A DNA stretch of 64,000 bases from Bifidobacterium tibiigranuli. GTDB lineage: Bacteria > Actinomycetota > Actinomycetes > Actinomycetales > Bifidobacteriaceae. The notes below the pieces were generated by a model. The model saw only the letters and a list, made by a program, of their open reading frames with translations. It was not told the origin of the DNA and searched no databases. Below are positions 8,050-16,338 of the stretch, piece after piece; the first letter of the stretch is position 1; the number at the start of each line of letters is the position of its first letter. The DNA lies in the NCBI RefSeq assembly GCF_009371885.1, contig NZ_QLZA01000001.1:294893-358892 (forward strand). Direction: 5' to 3'. The translations under genes were made by a program, and so were the position numbers.

Positions 8050-9933
8050 TCAGGACAACAGGTCTTCGATGGCTTCGCCGATCGTACGAACGACGTCCGA
8101 AGCAACAATCGGGTGTCCAATGCTATCCTCTGCTGCTGCCTGTGGCGCACCGAACACCTGCGGTGGCTGCCAGCCCTGCTGATCACTGTCCGCAGCGATA
8201 CCGGCTGCCATGCCGTGCAGATAGGCGGCAGAAGCGGCCACTTCAACGCTCAGTGCCGCATCCTGCTGCAACAGCCCATCCTGCTGGGCGAGCAGCGCGC
8301 CCATGATGCCCGCCAGCACGTCACCAGCCCCAGCGGTGGCGAGCCAAGCCGGAGCGGAACCGGAAACCAGCGTGTGTGTGCCGCCATCGCCATCGTCGCC
8401 GACCACAATGGTGACAGCGCCTTTGAGCAGTACAGTCGCACCGGTGACCTCATGCGCCCGCTGCGCCCAATGCCACGGCTCGGCCTGCACCTGGGCGCGG
8501 TCGATGTCCTCACCGAAATCGGCAAGCAGATCGGCCAGCTCGCCCGCATGCGGAGTGATGACCACCTGTGGAGGCACATGGGCGGGCAGCAGATCGAGCG
8601 CGCCGGCATCGACGCATATCGCCGGCATATCGTAGGCCTCGATGGCGCTTGGCCCGTCCTGCGGTGCGGCTGCTGCGGCATCGATATCATCCGCGGCATC
8701 TATGACGTTCCCAATGTCCCCAGCGTCCCCAGAGGCTGGTGAACCCGGCTCGGCATCGTCGTCGTTCAGCGCGTCACCCGTCGAATAGTGGGCGAGCAGG
8801 GCAGCTATCGTGCTGCGCTGCGCGTCGATACCGGTCTCATCCGCATCCGCGCTAGGCACGCCCGACCCGACGACCCATGACTGCACGCGCCCCTTGCCAA
8901 TCACCGCCTCGGGCACGGCGTTCAGCACCATATCCTGGGCGCGCTGCGGCCCTAGGTAGCGAATCATGCCGGCGTTCGTACGGGCCGCTGCCGCCGTGCC
9001 CAGTACTGCCGCGCCCGGGAAGCGCGTGGAGCCGGTGATCAGCCCGACAACGCCACGCGAGTATTTGGCATCATTCAGGTGAGGGAGCCGAATGGCCTGA
9101 CGCGCCAGCTCGTCATCGATTGCCTCGATTGCAGGCTGCTGTTCGTCGATGTCGAAGTCGAAATCGACCAGCGTGACTGTGCCGCACGCGTAAGCGGCGG
9201 GCGGCAGCATCGCGCAGGGCTTCAGCGCGCCGAACATCGCCGTCGCATCTGCCGGGATGTATGGGCCGGGCAGCGAGCCATCGTCCACGCCGATGCCGGA
9301 TGGCGTATCGATGGCAAGCACCAAGGGCGTATCGCGGTCGTATGCGGTCTGCGGATCGTGAATCGCTGGACTGGCGGGCGGCTCCCCATCAAGGCCCAGC
9401 GACTTCGCGAGGGTCGAGGGGATGCCGCGCAACGCACCTTTGATACCGATGCCGGTCATTGCATCAAGCAGCAGGTCGGCCTGCGAGGCCAGCATAATGG
9501 CTGTGTGAAGCCGTTCACCCGCTTCGCCCGCACTGAAGCCCGAAGCGCATCCAGGAATGTCGGACTGCGGGTCGAGCACCAGCACCTTGCCGCCTGCCTG
9601 CACAAAAGCGGCGAAGGCTTCCTCGTGCAGCGAACGGCCCACGGCTATGGCCGTGACGGCAGCGCCATCGCGGGCCAGCTCGGCGGCAGCATACAAACCA
9701 TCTCCGCCATTGTCGCCGGCGCCGGCGAGCAGGACCACCTGCGCTTGCGCGATGTCCAAGTCGGCATCAGCGAGCAGCTGCAAAGCCATAGTGGCTGCGG
9801 CGCCTGCCGCCATGCGCATCAAGGGCACATCTTGCTCAAGCAGCGGCCGCTCCATCGCCCGGATGGTCGGCACGGCATAGGCGGTGTGCAGCAGGGTGGT
9901 CAGGCGTTCCGAATCCTCAGTATTGCGTTCCAT
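8050..9933 (-). CDS. Bifunctional NAD(P)H-hydrate epimerase / ADP-dependent NAD(P)H-hydrate dehydratase
   Basis: A 627-residue fused repair enzyme that restores hydrated NADH/NADPH. The N-terminal YjeF_N (epimerase) domain spans about residues 10-270, with GAGDNGGDGLYAA as nucleotide-binding loop. The C-terminal ribokinase-like dehydratase domain spans about 285-627, with ITPHAGELADLL and the catalytic GAGD at 535-538. A roughly 70-residue Asp/Ala-rich insert interrupts the second domain (after PSADADETG), longer than usual for the family. GGGAGG lies 6 bases before the ATG. Upstream is a set of inverted repeats at 10012-10085. Confidence 0.93.
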   Translation of the reverse strand: MERNTEDSERLTTLLHTAYAVPTIRAMERPLLEQDVPLMRMAAGAAATMALQLLADADLDIAQAQVVLLAGAGDNGGDGLYAAAELARDGAAVTAIAVGRSLHEEAFAAFVQAGGKVLVLDPQSDIPGCASGFSAGEAGERLHTAIMLASQADLLLDAMTGIGIKGALRGIPSTLAKSLGLDGEPPASPAIHDPQTAYDRDTPLVLAIDTPSGIGVDDGSLPGPYIPADATAMFGALKPCAMLPPAAYACGTVTLVDFDFDIDEQQPAIEAIDDELARQAIRLPHLNDAKYSRGVVGLITGSTRFPGAAVLGTAAAARTNAGMIRYLGPQRAQDMVLNAVPEAVIGKGRVQSWVVGSGVPSADADETGIDAQRSTIAALLAHYSTGDALNDDDAEPGSPASGDAGDIGNVIDAADDIDAAAAAPQDGPSAIEAYDMPAICVDAGALDLLPAHVPPQVVITPHAGELADLLADFGEDIDRAQVQAEPWHWAQRAHEVTGATVLLKGAVTIVVGDDGDGGTHTLVSGSAPAWLATAGAGDVLAGIMGALLAQQDGLLQQDAALSVEVAASAAYLHGMAAGIAADSDQQGWQPPQVFGAPQAAAEDSIGHPIVASDVVRTIGEAIEDLLS

Positions 9934-10011
9934 ATGACCTCCCGATTGCAGCGGTTGCTTACGCCACCAACTGTAGTCCCTGGCCTAGGTCGCCAATCAA
10001 TAGTTCATGTT

Positions 10012-10085
10012 GGAAAACGTACGATAACCGCAGCTCAGTGTACGTTTTCCGATACGTACCTCGTCATCATGGCAGGAAACGTACG
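10012..10085. promoter_or_regulatory. Inverted and direct repeats GGAAAACGTAC upstream of the NAD(P)HX repair gene
   Basis: GGAAAACGTAC at 10012-10022 has a perfect inverted copy GTACGTTTTCC at 10040-10050, and a third near copy GGAAACGTACG lies at 10075-10085. They sit between the ABC-F stop (10204) and the start of the repair enzyme (9933, both minus strand). Spacing of 28 and 35 bases between copies would suit a dimeric DNA-binding protein; the first pair could also fold as an RNA hairpin ending the ABC-F transcript, although no T-run follows. Confidence 0.5.
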
Positions 10086-10203
10086 CTGACGATGGGGCCG
10101 GGCCGGGCTGGGCAGAGGCAGAATCGACGCGAAGGCGAGGTGGGAACGAGAGCTAGGACAAGGGCAAGGAACGGCGAGGCTGGCCGACGTAGTCAGCCAC
10201 GGT

Positions 10204-11805
10204 CTACTCCTCGGCGACCAAGTCCAGATAGCTGTCGTTCCACAGGTCTTCGTCGCCATCGGGCATGAGCAGCACGCGCTCGGGGTTGAGCGCCTGCACT
10301 GCGCCCTCGTCGTGGGTGACCAGGATGATTGCGCCCTCGTATTTGGCGATGGCCTTGAGAATCTCGTCGCGCGAGACGGGGTCGAGATTGTTGGTCGGCT
10401 CATCGAGCAGCAGCACGTTGGCCTTCGAAGTCACCAGCGTCGCCAGCGCCAGACGCGTCTTCTCGCCGCCGGAAAGCACGCTTGCCGGCTTCATCGCGTC
10501 ATCGCCGGAGAACAGGAAGCTGCCCAGAATCGAGCGGGCATGCGTATCGTCAAGCTCCGGAGCCACATGCTGCAGGTTCTCAAGCACTGACGAGTCGAGA
10601 TCGAGCGTATCGTGCTCCTGCGCGAAGTAGCCGATCTTGCAGCCGTGCCCGTAGATGACCTCGCCGGTATCGGGCTGCTCCTCGCCGGCCAGCAGGCGCA
10701 GCGTCGTGGTCTTGCCTGCGCCGTTGTAGCCCAGGATGACCACGCGCGAACCCTTATCGATGGCCAGGTCGATGCCGGCGAAGACGATATTCGAGCCGTA
10801 GGCCTTGGAGATCTCCTTGGCGGTAATCGGCGTGCGGCCGCAAGGAGCTGGCTCTGGGAAGCGGATATCCGCCACCTTCTCCTGCGTCTCGGCCTCGCTG
10901 GTCTGCGAGAGCAGACGCTCGGCTCGGCGCATCATGTTCTGCGCGGCGACGGCCCTGGTGGCCTTGGCGTGCAGTCTGATGCCCTGCTTCATGAGGCGGT
11001 CGGCCTTCTTCTCGGCGACCTCGCGCTCGCGGCGGCGGCGCTCCTCATCGACCACACGCTGATGCAGGTAGGCCTTCCAGCCCAGCGCATACATATCGAT
11101 CTGCCCCGTTTGCGCGTCGAGATGCCAGACCTTGTTCACGACTTCGTCCAGCAGTTCGGTGGAGTGGGAGATGACGAGGAAGCCGCCCTCGAAACGTTTG
11201 AGATAGCTGCGCAGCCACTCGATCGAATCGGCGTCCAAGTGGTTGGTTGGTTCGTCCAGGATCATGGTGTCGGCGTCCGAGAACAGGATGCGCGCCAGTT
11301 CGATGCGGCGGCGCTGACCGCCGGAAAGCGTGCCCAGCGGCTGCTCCATGGTCTCCTGCGGCAGCCCCAGGCTGTCGGCCATGGCGATGGCCTCGGATTG
11401 CGCCGCATAGCCGCCGGCCTTTTCGAAGTCCTGCATGGCCTTGTCGTAGCGATCCATGGCCTTCGTCATGATATCGGGGTCGGGATTGGTCATATCCTTC
11501 TCCGATTTGCGCAGCCGGGTGATGATCGCGGCGATGTCGCGGGCGCTCATCAGCCGATCGAGCGCGGTCTGCTGTGGATCGGCGGCGTGGGTGTCCTGCG
11601 GCAGATAGCCCAGCTTGCCGCTGATGCGCACCTTGCCTGCCGCGGGGAGCATGTCGCCGGTGATGACCCTGGTCAACGTCGTCTTGCCGGCGCCGTTGCG
11701 GCCGACCAGACCGATCTTGTCGCCTTTGGCCACATGGAAGTCGGTGGGATGGAGCAGCGTGCGCGCGCCGATCTGAATCTCAAGTCCCTGTGCCTCAATC
11801 GCCAT
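10204..11805 (-). CDS. ABC-F family ATPase
   Basis: A 533-residue soluble protein with two ATP-binding cassettes and no membrane domain. First cassette: Walker A GRNGAGKTT (about residues 35-43), signature LSGGQRRR, Walker B MILDEPTNHLD. An Arg/Glu/Lys-rich linker helix pair (about 245-300, the P-site tRNA interaction motif region) follows. Second cassette: GYNGAGKTT, LSGGEKTR, LLLDEPTNNLD. ABC-F proteins act on the ribosome, either in translation control or in protection from antibiotics. Members of this 530-residue actinobacterial group are often annotated as macrolide/antibiotic transporters; I see no proof of resistance function. Monocistronic. Confidence 0.9.
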   Translation of the reverse strand: MAIEAQGLEIQIGARTLLHPTDFHVAKGDKIGLVGRNGAGKTTLTRVITGDMLPAAGKVRISGKLGYLPQDTHAADPQQTALDRLMSARDIAAIITRLRKSEKDMTNPDPDIMTKAMDRYDKAMQDFEKAGGYAAQSEAIAMADSLGLPQETMEQPLGTLSGGQRRRIELARILFSDADTMILDEPTNHLDADSIEWLRSYLKRFEGGFLVISHSTELLDEVVNKVWHLDAQTGQIDMYALGWKAYLHQRVVDEERRRREREVAEKKADRLMKQGIRLHAKATRAVAAQNMMRRAERLLSQTSEAETQEKVADIRFPEPAPCGRTPITAKEISKAYGSNIVFAGIDLAIDKGSRVVILGYNGAGKTTTLRLLAGEEQPDTGEVIYGHGCKIGYFAQEHDTLDLDSSVLENLQHVAPELDDTHARSILGSFLFSGDDAMKPASVLSGGEKTRLALATLVTSKANVLLLDEPTNNLDPVSRDEILKAIAKYEGAIILVTHDEGAVQALNPERVLLMPDGDEDLWNDSYLDLVAEE

Positions 11806-12109
11806 GGCCTACCTACCGTCTTTCCTCGTGCAGCTTTCGATGAACTGTTCCGCGACTGTCGATGCGGCCGTCAGCCGCAACCTGCTCCATCAGCTGATTG
11901 CCTATCAACTGATTCAACCGACTGCCTATCACGTGATTGTCATCCGTATAGTCGTTATCCAACGGAGCATCATCATAGCGAGGGGGTATCGATGTACGGC
12001 GTTGCGGATGGTCGGGCGCATGCAAAAGCTAGGCGGATCGGCGTGCTCCGAACTCCGAAATGCGCTGATTCGCCCAGCAATCCGGCGATTTTTCGTCTGC
12101 CTAAGCTGC
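11806..12109. other. Intergenic region with an imperfect direct repeat
   Basis: These 304 bases hold no convincing gene. TGCCTATCAACTGATT (11899-11914) recurs with two changes as TGCCTATCACGTGATT (11923-11938). The promoter of the ABC-F gene should lie here (minus strand), and the repeat may be an operator. AAGCTGCTT is also repeated in tandem at the end of the TspO-like gene. Confidence 0.35.
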
Positions 12110-12979
12110 TTAAGCTGCTTGATCTTGCTGTTGCTGAGGCAGCAGACGCCGCCACGGAAGATAGATGACGATTGCGCTCAGCGTAGCGAATACAATCAGC
12201 ACCACGGCGAAGAACCTCGACGTGTCCATGAGGTGCACACCGATAGCCACCGTCGACCAGATGACGACTACTCCGCACACCCAATCATGCATGCGGGCGT
12301 TCATGAACACGGATATGGCGACCAGCAGCACCAGCAGCGCGAGTGTCGAGATGGACTGCACGATTATGTTGCTGCCCTTGGGGTCGAAATAGCGCGAGAC
12401 GACGTGCATGATATTCGCAATGGTCGCCACGGCGAGCCATGAGCCGTACAGCGACAGCGGCACCCAATCCAACAGGTTATGCTCCTGGCCTCGGCTCATC
12501 GCGCACAGCGTCCAGACGGCGATCAGCAGCAGCGCGATCAGGATGATGCTGGCAAGGAGCTGACGGCTATGCCAGACGGCAAGCCATGCGATATTCAGCG
12601 CGCAGGTGACGACGAACAGCGCCCCGCGCGTGGTTATCGGCAGCGGGCCGAGGCGTTCGCGGTCCTTGTCGCGACTCAGAATCACCACCCAGAGTGCGAG
12701 CGCGATGTAGATCACCACCCAGATCGTGAATGCATATCCCGCCGGCATGAACCAGGTTGTGGCCTCATTGGAGACTTCCTCCGTGGTAACGCCGCCCAGC
12801 TTGCCAAGTTCGGCGAAGGCGTTAAAGACCAGCATTGCCGCCCATGACGCCCAGAGAATAATCGCCTCGGTATGCATCCACGGCTGCGCGGCCCCGTCAT
12901 TGGAGCCGCTGCCGGATGGCTTCGCAGAAACTCCTGCGTTGGCGGGTGTCGTGGTATTGGAATTGTCGGGCGTTGTCAT
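12110..12979 (-). CDS. TspO/MBR-like tryptophan-rich membrane protein
   Basis: A 289-residue integral membrane protein with about eight hydrophobic segments and many Trp residues. The motif PAGYAFTIWVVIYIAL and the following Trp-rich helices match TspO/MBR homologues of the longer actinobacterial type; classical TspO is about 160 residues with five helices. TspO relatives bind porphyrins and act in stress, but function of the long type is not known. The first 35 residues are Ser/Asn/Pro-rich and probably cytosolic. GGGAGGGG precedes the start. It is divergent from uvrA. Confidence 0.75.
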   Translation of the reverse strand: MTTPDNSNTTTPANAGVSAKPSGSGSNDGAAQPWMHTEAIILWASWAAMLVFNAFAELGKLGGVTTEEVSNEATTWFMPAGYAFTIWVVIYIALALWVVILSRDKDRERLGPLPITTRGALFVVTCALNIAWLAVWHSRQLLASIILIALLLIAVWTLCAMSRGQEHNLLDWVPLSLYGSWLAVATIANIMHVVSRYFDPKGSNIIVQSISTLALLVLLVAISVFMNARMHDWVCGVVVIWSTVAIGVHLMDTSRFFAVVLIVFATLSAIVIYLPWRRLLPQQQQDQAA

Positions 12980-13215
12980 GTGCCCCTCCCTGACGTGTCT
13001 GGACCGTTATATGCGGGCCATGCTGTGCTGTGTGCCCGGATTCGGCATATCCGGAAAAACCCATGCCTGCCGGATGCCGTACCCGGACGCAATGCCGAGT
13101 TCCGGCGCGCGAAACGGCTGGGCAACCTGCATGTAAGTATATATCGGCCGCATGTATCGGATATGGTGCCGATCCCAGCGCAATGTGCCTAGGATGAAGG
13201 ACCGCGTGTCGAAAG

Positions 13216-13231
13216 TCGAACACATGTTCGA
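13216..13231 (+). promoter_or_regulatory. LexA (SOS) box upstream of uvrA
   Basis: TCGAACACATGTTCGA is a perfect 16-bp palindrome matching the Gram-positive/actinobacterial LexA site CGAAC-N4-GTTCG. It overlaps the likely -35 region: a -10 element TATTCT lies at 13251-13256. The box is 62 bases before the uvrA GTG start, so uvrA (and probably uvrC behind it) should be induced by DNA damage. Confidence 0.88.
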
Positions 13232-13292
13232 AAATAGTCTGAACATGCGGTATTCTTGGGTGGAATCACGAACGGCTTATTGGAGGTATTCG

Positions 13293-16200
13293 GTGTCTTC
13301 TCAAACGGTGGCTTCTCATTCGGCAGCGCACAGCGCCCTGGTGCAGCACGACGCGGCCGCGGAACGCGTTCTGGACAGCGAATCGTTCCTTTCGAGGGAG
13401 CTGGCGAAGGCGCGTCTGAAAGGCTCGGATGGTTCGCTGGTAGCGGATATTTCGCATATTCCCAGTGATTTGAAGATCACCATCCAAGGCGCTCGTGAGC
13501 ATAACCTGCGCAATGTCGATCTGGCGATACCGCGCAACCGCATGGTCGTGTTCACCGGACTGTCCGGCTCGGGCAAGTCCTCGCTGGCCTTTGACACCCT
13601 GTTCGCTGAAGGGCAGCGGCGCTACGTCGAGTCGCTCAGCGCCTACGCCCGCCAGTTCCTCGGCCAGATGGACAAGCCCGATGTGGACTTCATCGAGGGG
13701 CTGAGCCCTGCCGTCTCCATCGATCAGAAGACCACGAACCGCAACCCGCGCTCCACCGTCGGCACCATCACCGAGATCTACGATTATCTGCGTCTGCTGT
13801 TCGCCCGCACGGGCATCCCGCACTGCCCGGTGTGCGGCGAACTCGTCAGCGCCCAGACGCCGCAGCAGATGGTCGATACCTTGCTTACCTATGCCGAGCG
13901 CACGCGCTTCCAGATACTTGCGCCGGTCGTGCGCGGGCGCAAAGGCGAATTCGAGGATCTGCTTGAGCTGCTGCGCGGCGACGGCTACTCGCGCGCGCTC
14001 ATCGACGGCGAGATGCGCCAGCTCTCCGACGACATCAAGCTCACCAAGCAGAAGAAGCACACGATTGAGGTCGTCGTGGACCGCCTGGTCATCAAGGACG
14101 GCATACGGCAGCGGCTCACGGATTCCATAGAGACCGCGCTCAAACTGGCCAAAGGCATCGTCATCATCGATTTCGTGGATCTTGACGCCAAGGACCCGAA
14201 CCGTCGCCGGCCCTTCTCCGAGAAGCGCGCCTGCCCGAACGGCCACCAGCTCGACCTCGACGAGATCGAGCCGCGCACCTTTTCGTTCAACGCGCCGTAC
14301 GGCGCATGCCCGGAATGCACCGGCATCGGCTTCAACCTCGAAATCGACCCGGAGCTGGTGATTCCAGACCCGGACAAAACCCTGAACGAAGGTGCCATCG
14401 AGCCATGGGGCATGACCAAAGGCACCGGCGAATACTACCGCCATGTACTCGAAGGCCTGGGCGAGGAGATGGGCTTCAGCCTCGATACCCCGTGGAAGAA
14501 GCTGCCCGAGGACGTGCGCCACTCCATCATGTACGGTCATGATTTCAAAGTCAACGTGTCCTACCGCAACCGGTGGGGCCGCATGCGCGAGTATTCGACC
14601 GGCTTCGAAGGCGTGGTGCGCACGCTGATGCGCCGGCATGACGAAACCGACTCGGACCAGATGAAGCAGTACTACGAATCGTATATGCGCGAAGTGCCGT
14701 GCCAGGCCTGCCATGGCAAGCGGCTGCGCCCCGAGGTGCTGTCGGTCACGGTCAACGACCAGTCCATCGCGGATGTCTGCGATATGCCCGTGGAGCATGC
14801 TCTCGCCTGGGTCAACGAGCTGAAGCTGACTGGTTCTGCCGCGAAGATCGCCGGCGAGGTGCTCAAGGAGATTCGTGCCCGACTGGGCTTCCTCAACGAT
14901 GTCGGGCTGAACTACCTGACCCTGTCGCGCGCCGCCAAAACGCTGTCCGGCGGCGAAGCACAGCGCATTCGCCTGGCCACGCAGATCGGCTCAGGGCTGG
15001 TGGGCGTCATGTATGTGCTTGACGAGCCGTCGATCGGCCTGCACCAGCGCGACAACGAACGACTGATCTCCACGCTGCACCATCTGCGCGACCTGGGCAA
15101 CACCCTGATTGTGGTCGAGCACGATCAGGAGACCATCGAGAAGGCCGATTGGCTGGTCGATATCGGCCCGGGTGCCGGCGAGCATGGAGGAGAAGTCATC
15201 TACTCCGGACCTTCGAAGCACCTCGTCGAGGCCTCGCGCTCGGTGACAGGAGACTATCTGGCCGGCCGACGCAGCATCGTCGTGCCCGCGAAGCGCCGCA
15301 AGGTGCGCAAGACCAAGCAGCTCAAGGTCGTGGGCGCGCGCGAGAACAATCTGCGCAACCTGACCGTGAACTTCCCCGTAGGCGTCATGACCTGCGTCAC
15401 CGGCGTCTCCGGCTCGGGCAAGTCCACGCTGGTCAACTCGATTCTCTACCCGGTGCTGGCCGACAAGCTCAACGGCGCGCGCATCGTGCCGGGCAAGCAC
15501 ACCCGCATCGAAGGCGTGGACCAGTGCGATAAGGTGATTCACGTCGACCAGAACCCCATCGGCAGAACGCCCCGCTCCAACCCGGCAACCTACACCGGCG
15601 TGTGGGACAAGATTCGCACGCTCTTCGCCAAGACGCCGGAGGCGCAGGTGCGCGGCTACGGCCCCGGACGATTCTCCTTCAACGTCAAGGGCGGGCGCTG
15701 CGAAGCCTGCCATGGCGATGGCACGCTCAAAATCGAGATGAACTTCCTGCCGGACGTCTACGTGGAATGCGAGGAATGCCACGGCAAGCGCTACAACCGC
15801 GAGACGCTCGAAGTCACCTACAACGGCAAAACCGTCGCCGACGTGCTCAACATGCCGATCGAGGAGGCCGCGCAGTTCTTCAAGGCCTATCCCTCCATCG
15901 CCCGGTATCTCGACACCTTGGTGCAGGTGGGACTGGGCTACATCCGCCTCGGGCAGCCGGCACCGACCCTGTCCGGCGGCGAATCGCAGCGCGTCAAGCT
16001 CGCCACCGAGCTGCAGCGCCGCTCGACCGGCAGCACCGTCTATATTCTGGACGAGCCGACCACCGGTCTGCACTTCGAGGACGTGCGCAAGCTGCTGCTC
16101 GTGTTGGACGGCCTGGTAGACAAGGGCAACACGGTGATTGTCATCGAGCACAACCTCGATGTCGTCAAATCCGCTGACTGGCTTATCGATCTCGGCCCGG

Positions 16201-16307
16201 AAGGCGGCGATGGCGGCGGCACCATCGTGGCCGAAGGCACGCCGGAGCAGGTCGCCCAATGCGAGGCAAGCTGGACGGGGCGCTTCCTCAAGCCCATGCT
16301 GGCATGA
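13293..16307 (+). CDS. uvrA: Excinuclease ABC subunit A
   Basis: A 1004-residue damage-recognition ATPase of nucleotide excision repair; it forms UvrA2-UvrB and loads UvrB at lesions. Two ABC modules are visible: Walker A GLSGSGKS at 89-96 and GVSGSGKS at 704-711, each with an LSGGE signature and a [10 protein letters not shown] / [11 protein letters not shown]alker B. Zinc-binding pairs appear as CPVC, CPEC/CPNG and CEAC/CEEC. I set the start at GTG 13293, which has GGAGG 7 bases before; any frame start further upstream would run through the LexA box and promoter. An N-terminal extension of about 55 Ala/Ser-rich residues precedes the first ABC motif. uvrC follows after 31 bases. Confidence 0.96.
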   Translation: MSSQTVASHSAAHSALVQHDAAAERVLDSESFLSRELAKARLKGSDGSLVADISHIPSDLKITIQGAREHNLRNVDLAIPRNRMVVFTGLSGSGKSSLAFDTLFAEGQRRYVESLSAYARQFLGQMDKPDVDFIEGLSPAVSIDQKTTNRNPRSTVGTITEIYDYLRLLFARTGIPHCPVCGELVSAQTPQQMVDTLLTYAERTRFQILAPVVRGRKGEFEDLLELLRGDGYSRALIDGEMRQLSDDIKLTKQKKHTIEVVVDRLVIKDGIRQRLTDSIETALKLAKGIVIIDFVDLDAKDPNRRRPFSEKRACPNGHQLDLDEIEPRTFSFNAPYGACPECTGIGFNLEIDPELVIPDPDKTLNEGAIEPWGMTKGTGEYYRHVLEGLGEEMGFSLDTPWKKLPEDVRHSIMYGHDFKVNVSYRNRWGRMREYSTGFEGVVRTLMRRHDETDSDQMKQYYESYMREVPCQACHGKRLRPEVLSVTVNDQSIADVCDMPVEHALAWVNELKLTGSAAKIAGEVLKEIRARLGFLNDVGLNYLTLSRAAKTLSGGEAQRIRLATQIGSGLVGVMYVLDEPSIGLHQRDNERLISTLHHLRDLGNTLIVVEHDQETIEKADWLVDIGPGAGEHGGEVIYSGPSKHLVEASRSVTGDYLAGRRSIVVPAKRRKVRKTKQLKVVGARENNLRNLTVNFPVGVMTCVTGVSGSGKSTLVNSILYPVLADKLNGARIVPGKHTRIEGVDQCDKVIHVDQNPIGRTPRSNPATYTGVWDKIRTLFAKTPEAQVRGYGPGRFSFNVKGGRCEACHGDGTLKIEMNFLPDVYVECEECHGKRYNRETLEVTYNGKTVADVLNMPIEEAAQFFKAYPSIARYLDTLVQVGLGYIRLGQPAPTLSGGESQRVKLATELQRRSTGSTVYILDEPTTGLHFEDVRKLLLVLDGLVDKGNTVIVIEHNLDVVKSADWLIDLGPEGGDGGGTIVAEGTPEQVAQCEASWTGRFLKPMLA

Positions 16308-16338
16308 CGAAGCCCAACGCTGCATCAGAGGGAAGGCT

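Noticed and set aside
13152..13292. Upstream extension of uvrA to ATG 13152
   Set aside because: The extension crosses the LexA box and -10 element; GTG 13293 has a GGAGG site.
16138..16338. Upstream extension of uvrC into the end of uvrA
   Set aside because: Would overlap uvrA by 170 bases; ATG 16339 has a good ribosome site and gives a normal N-terminus.
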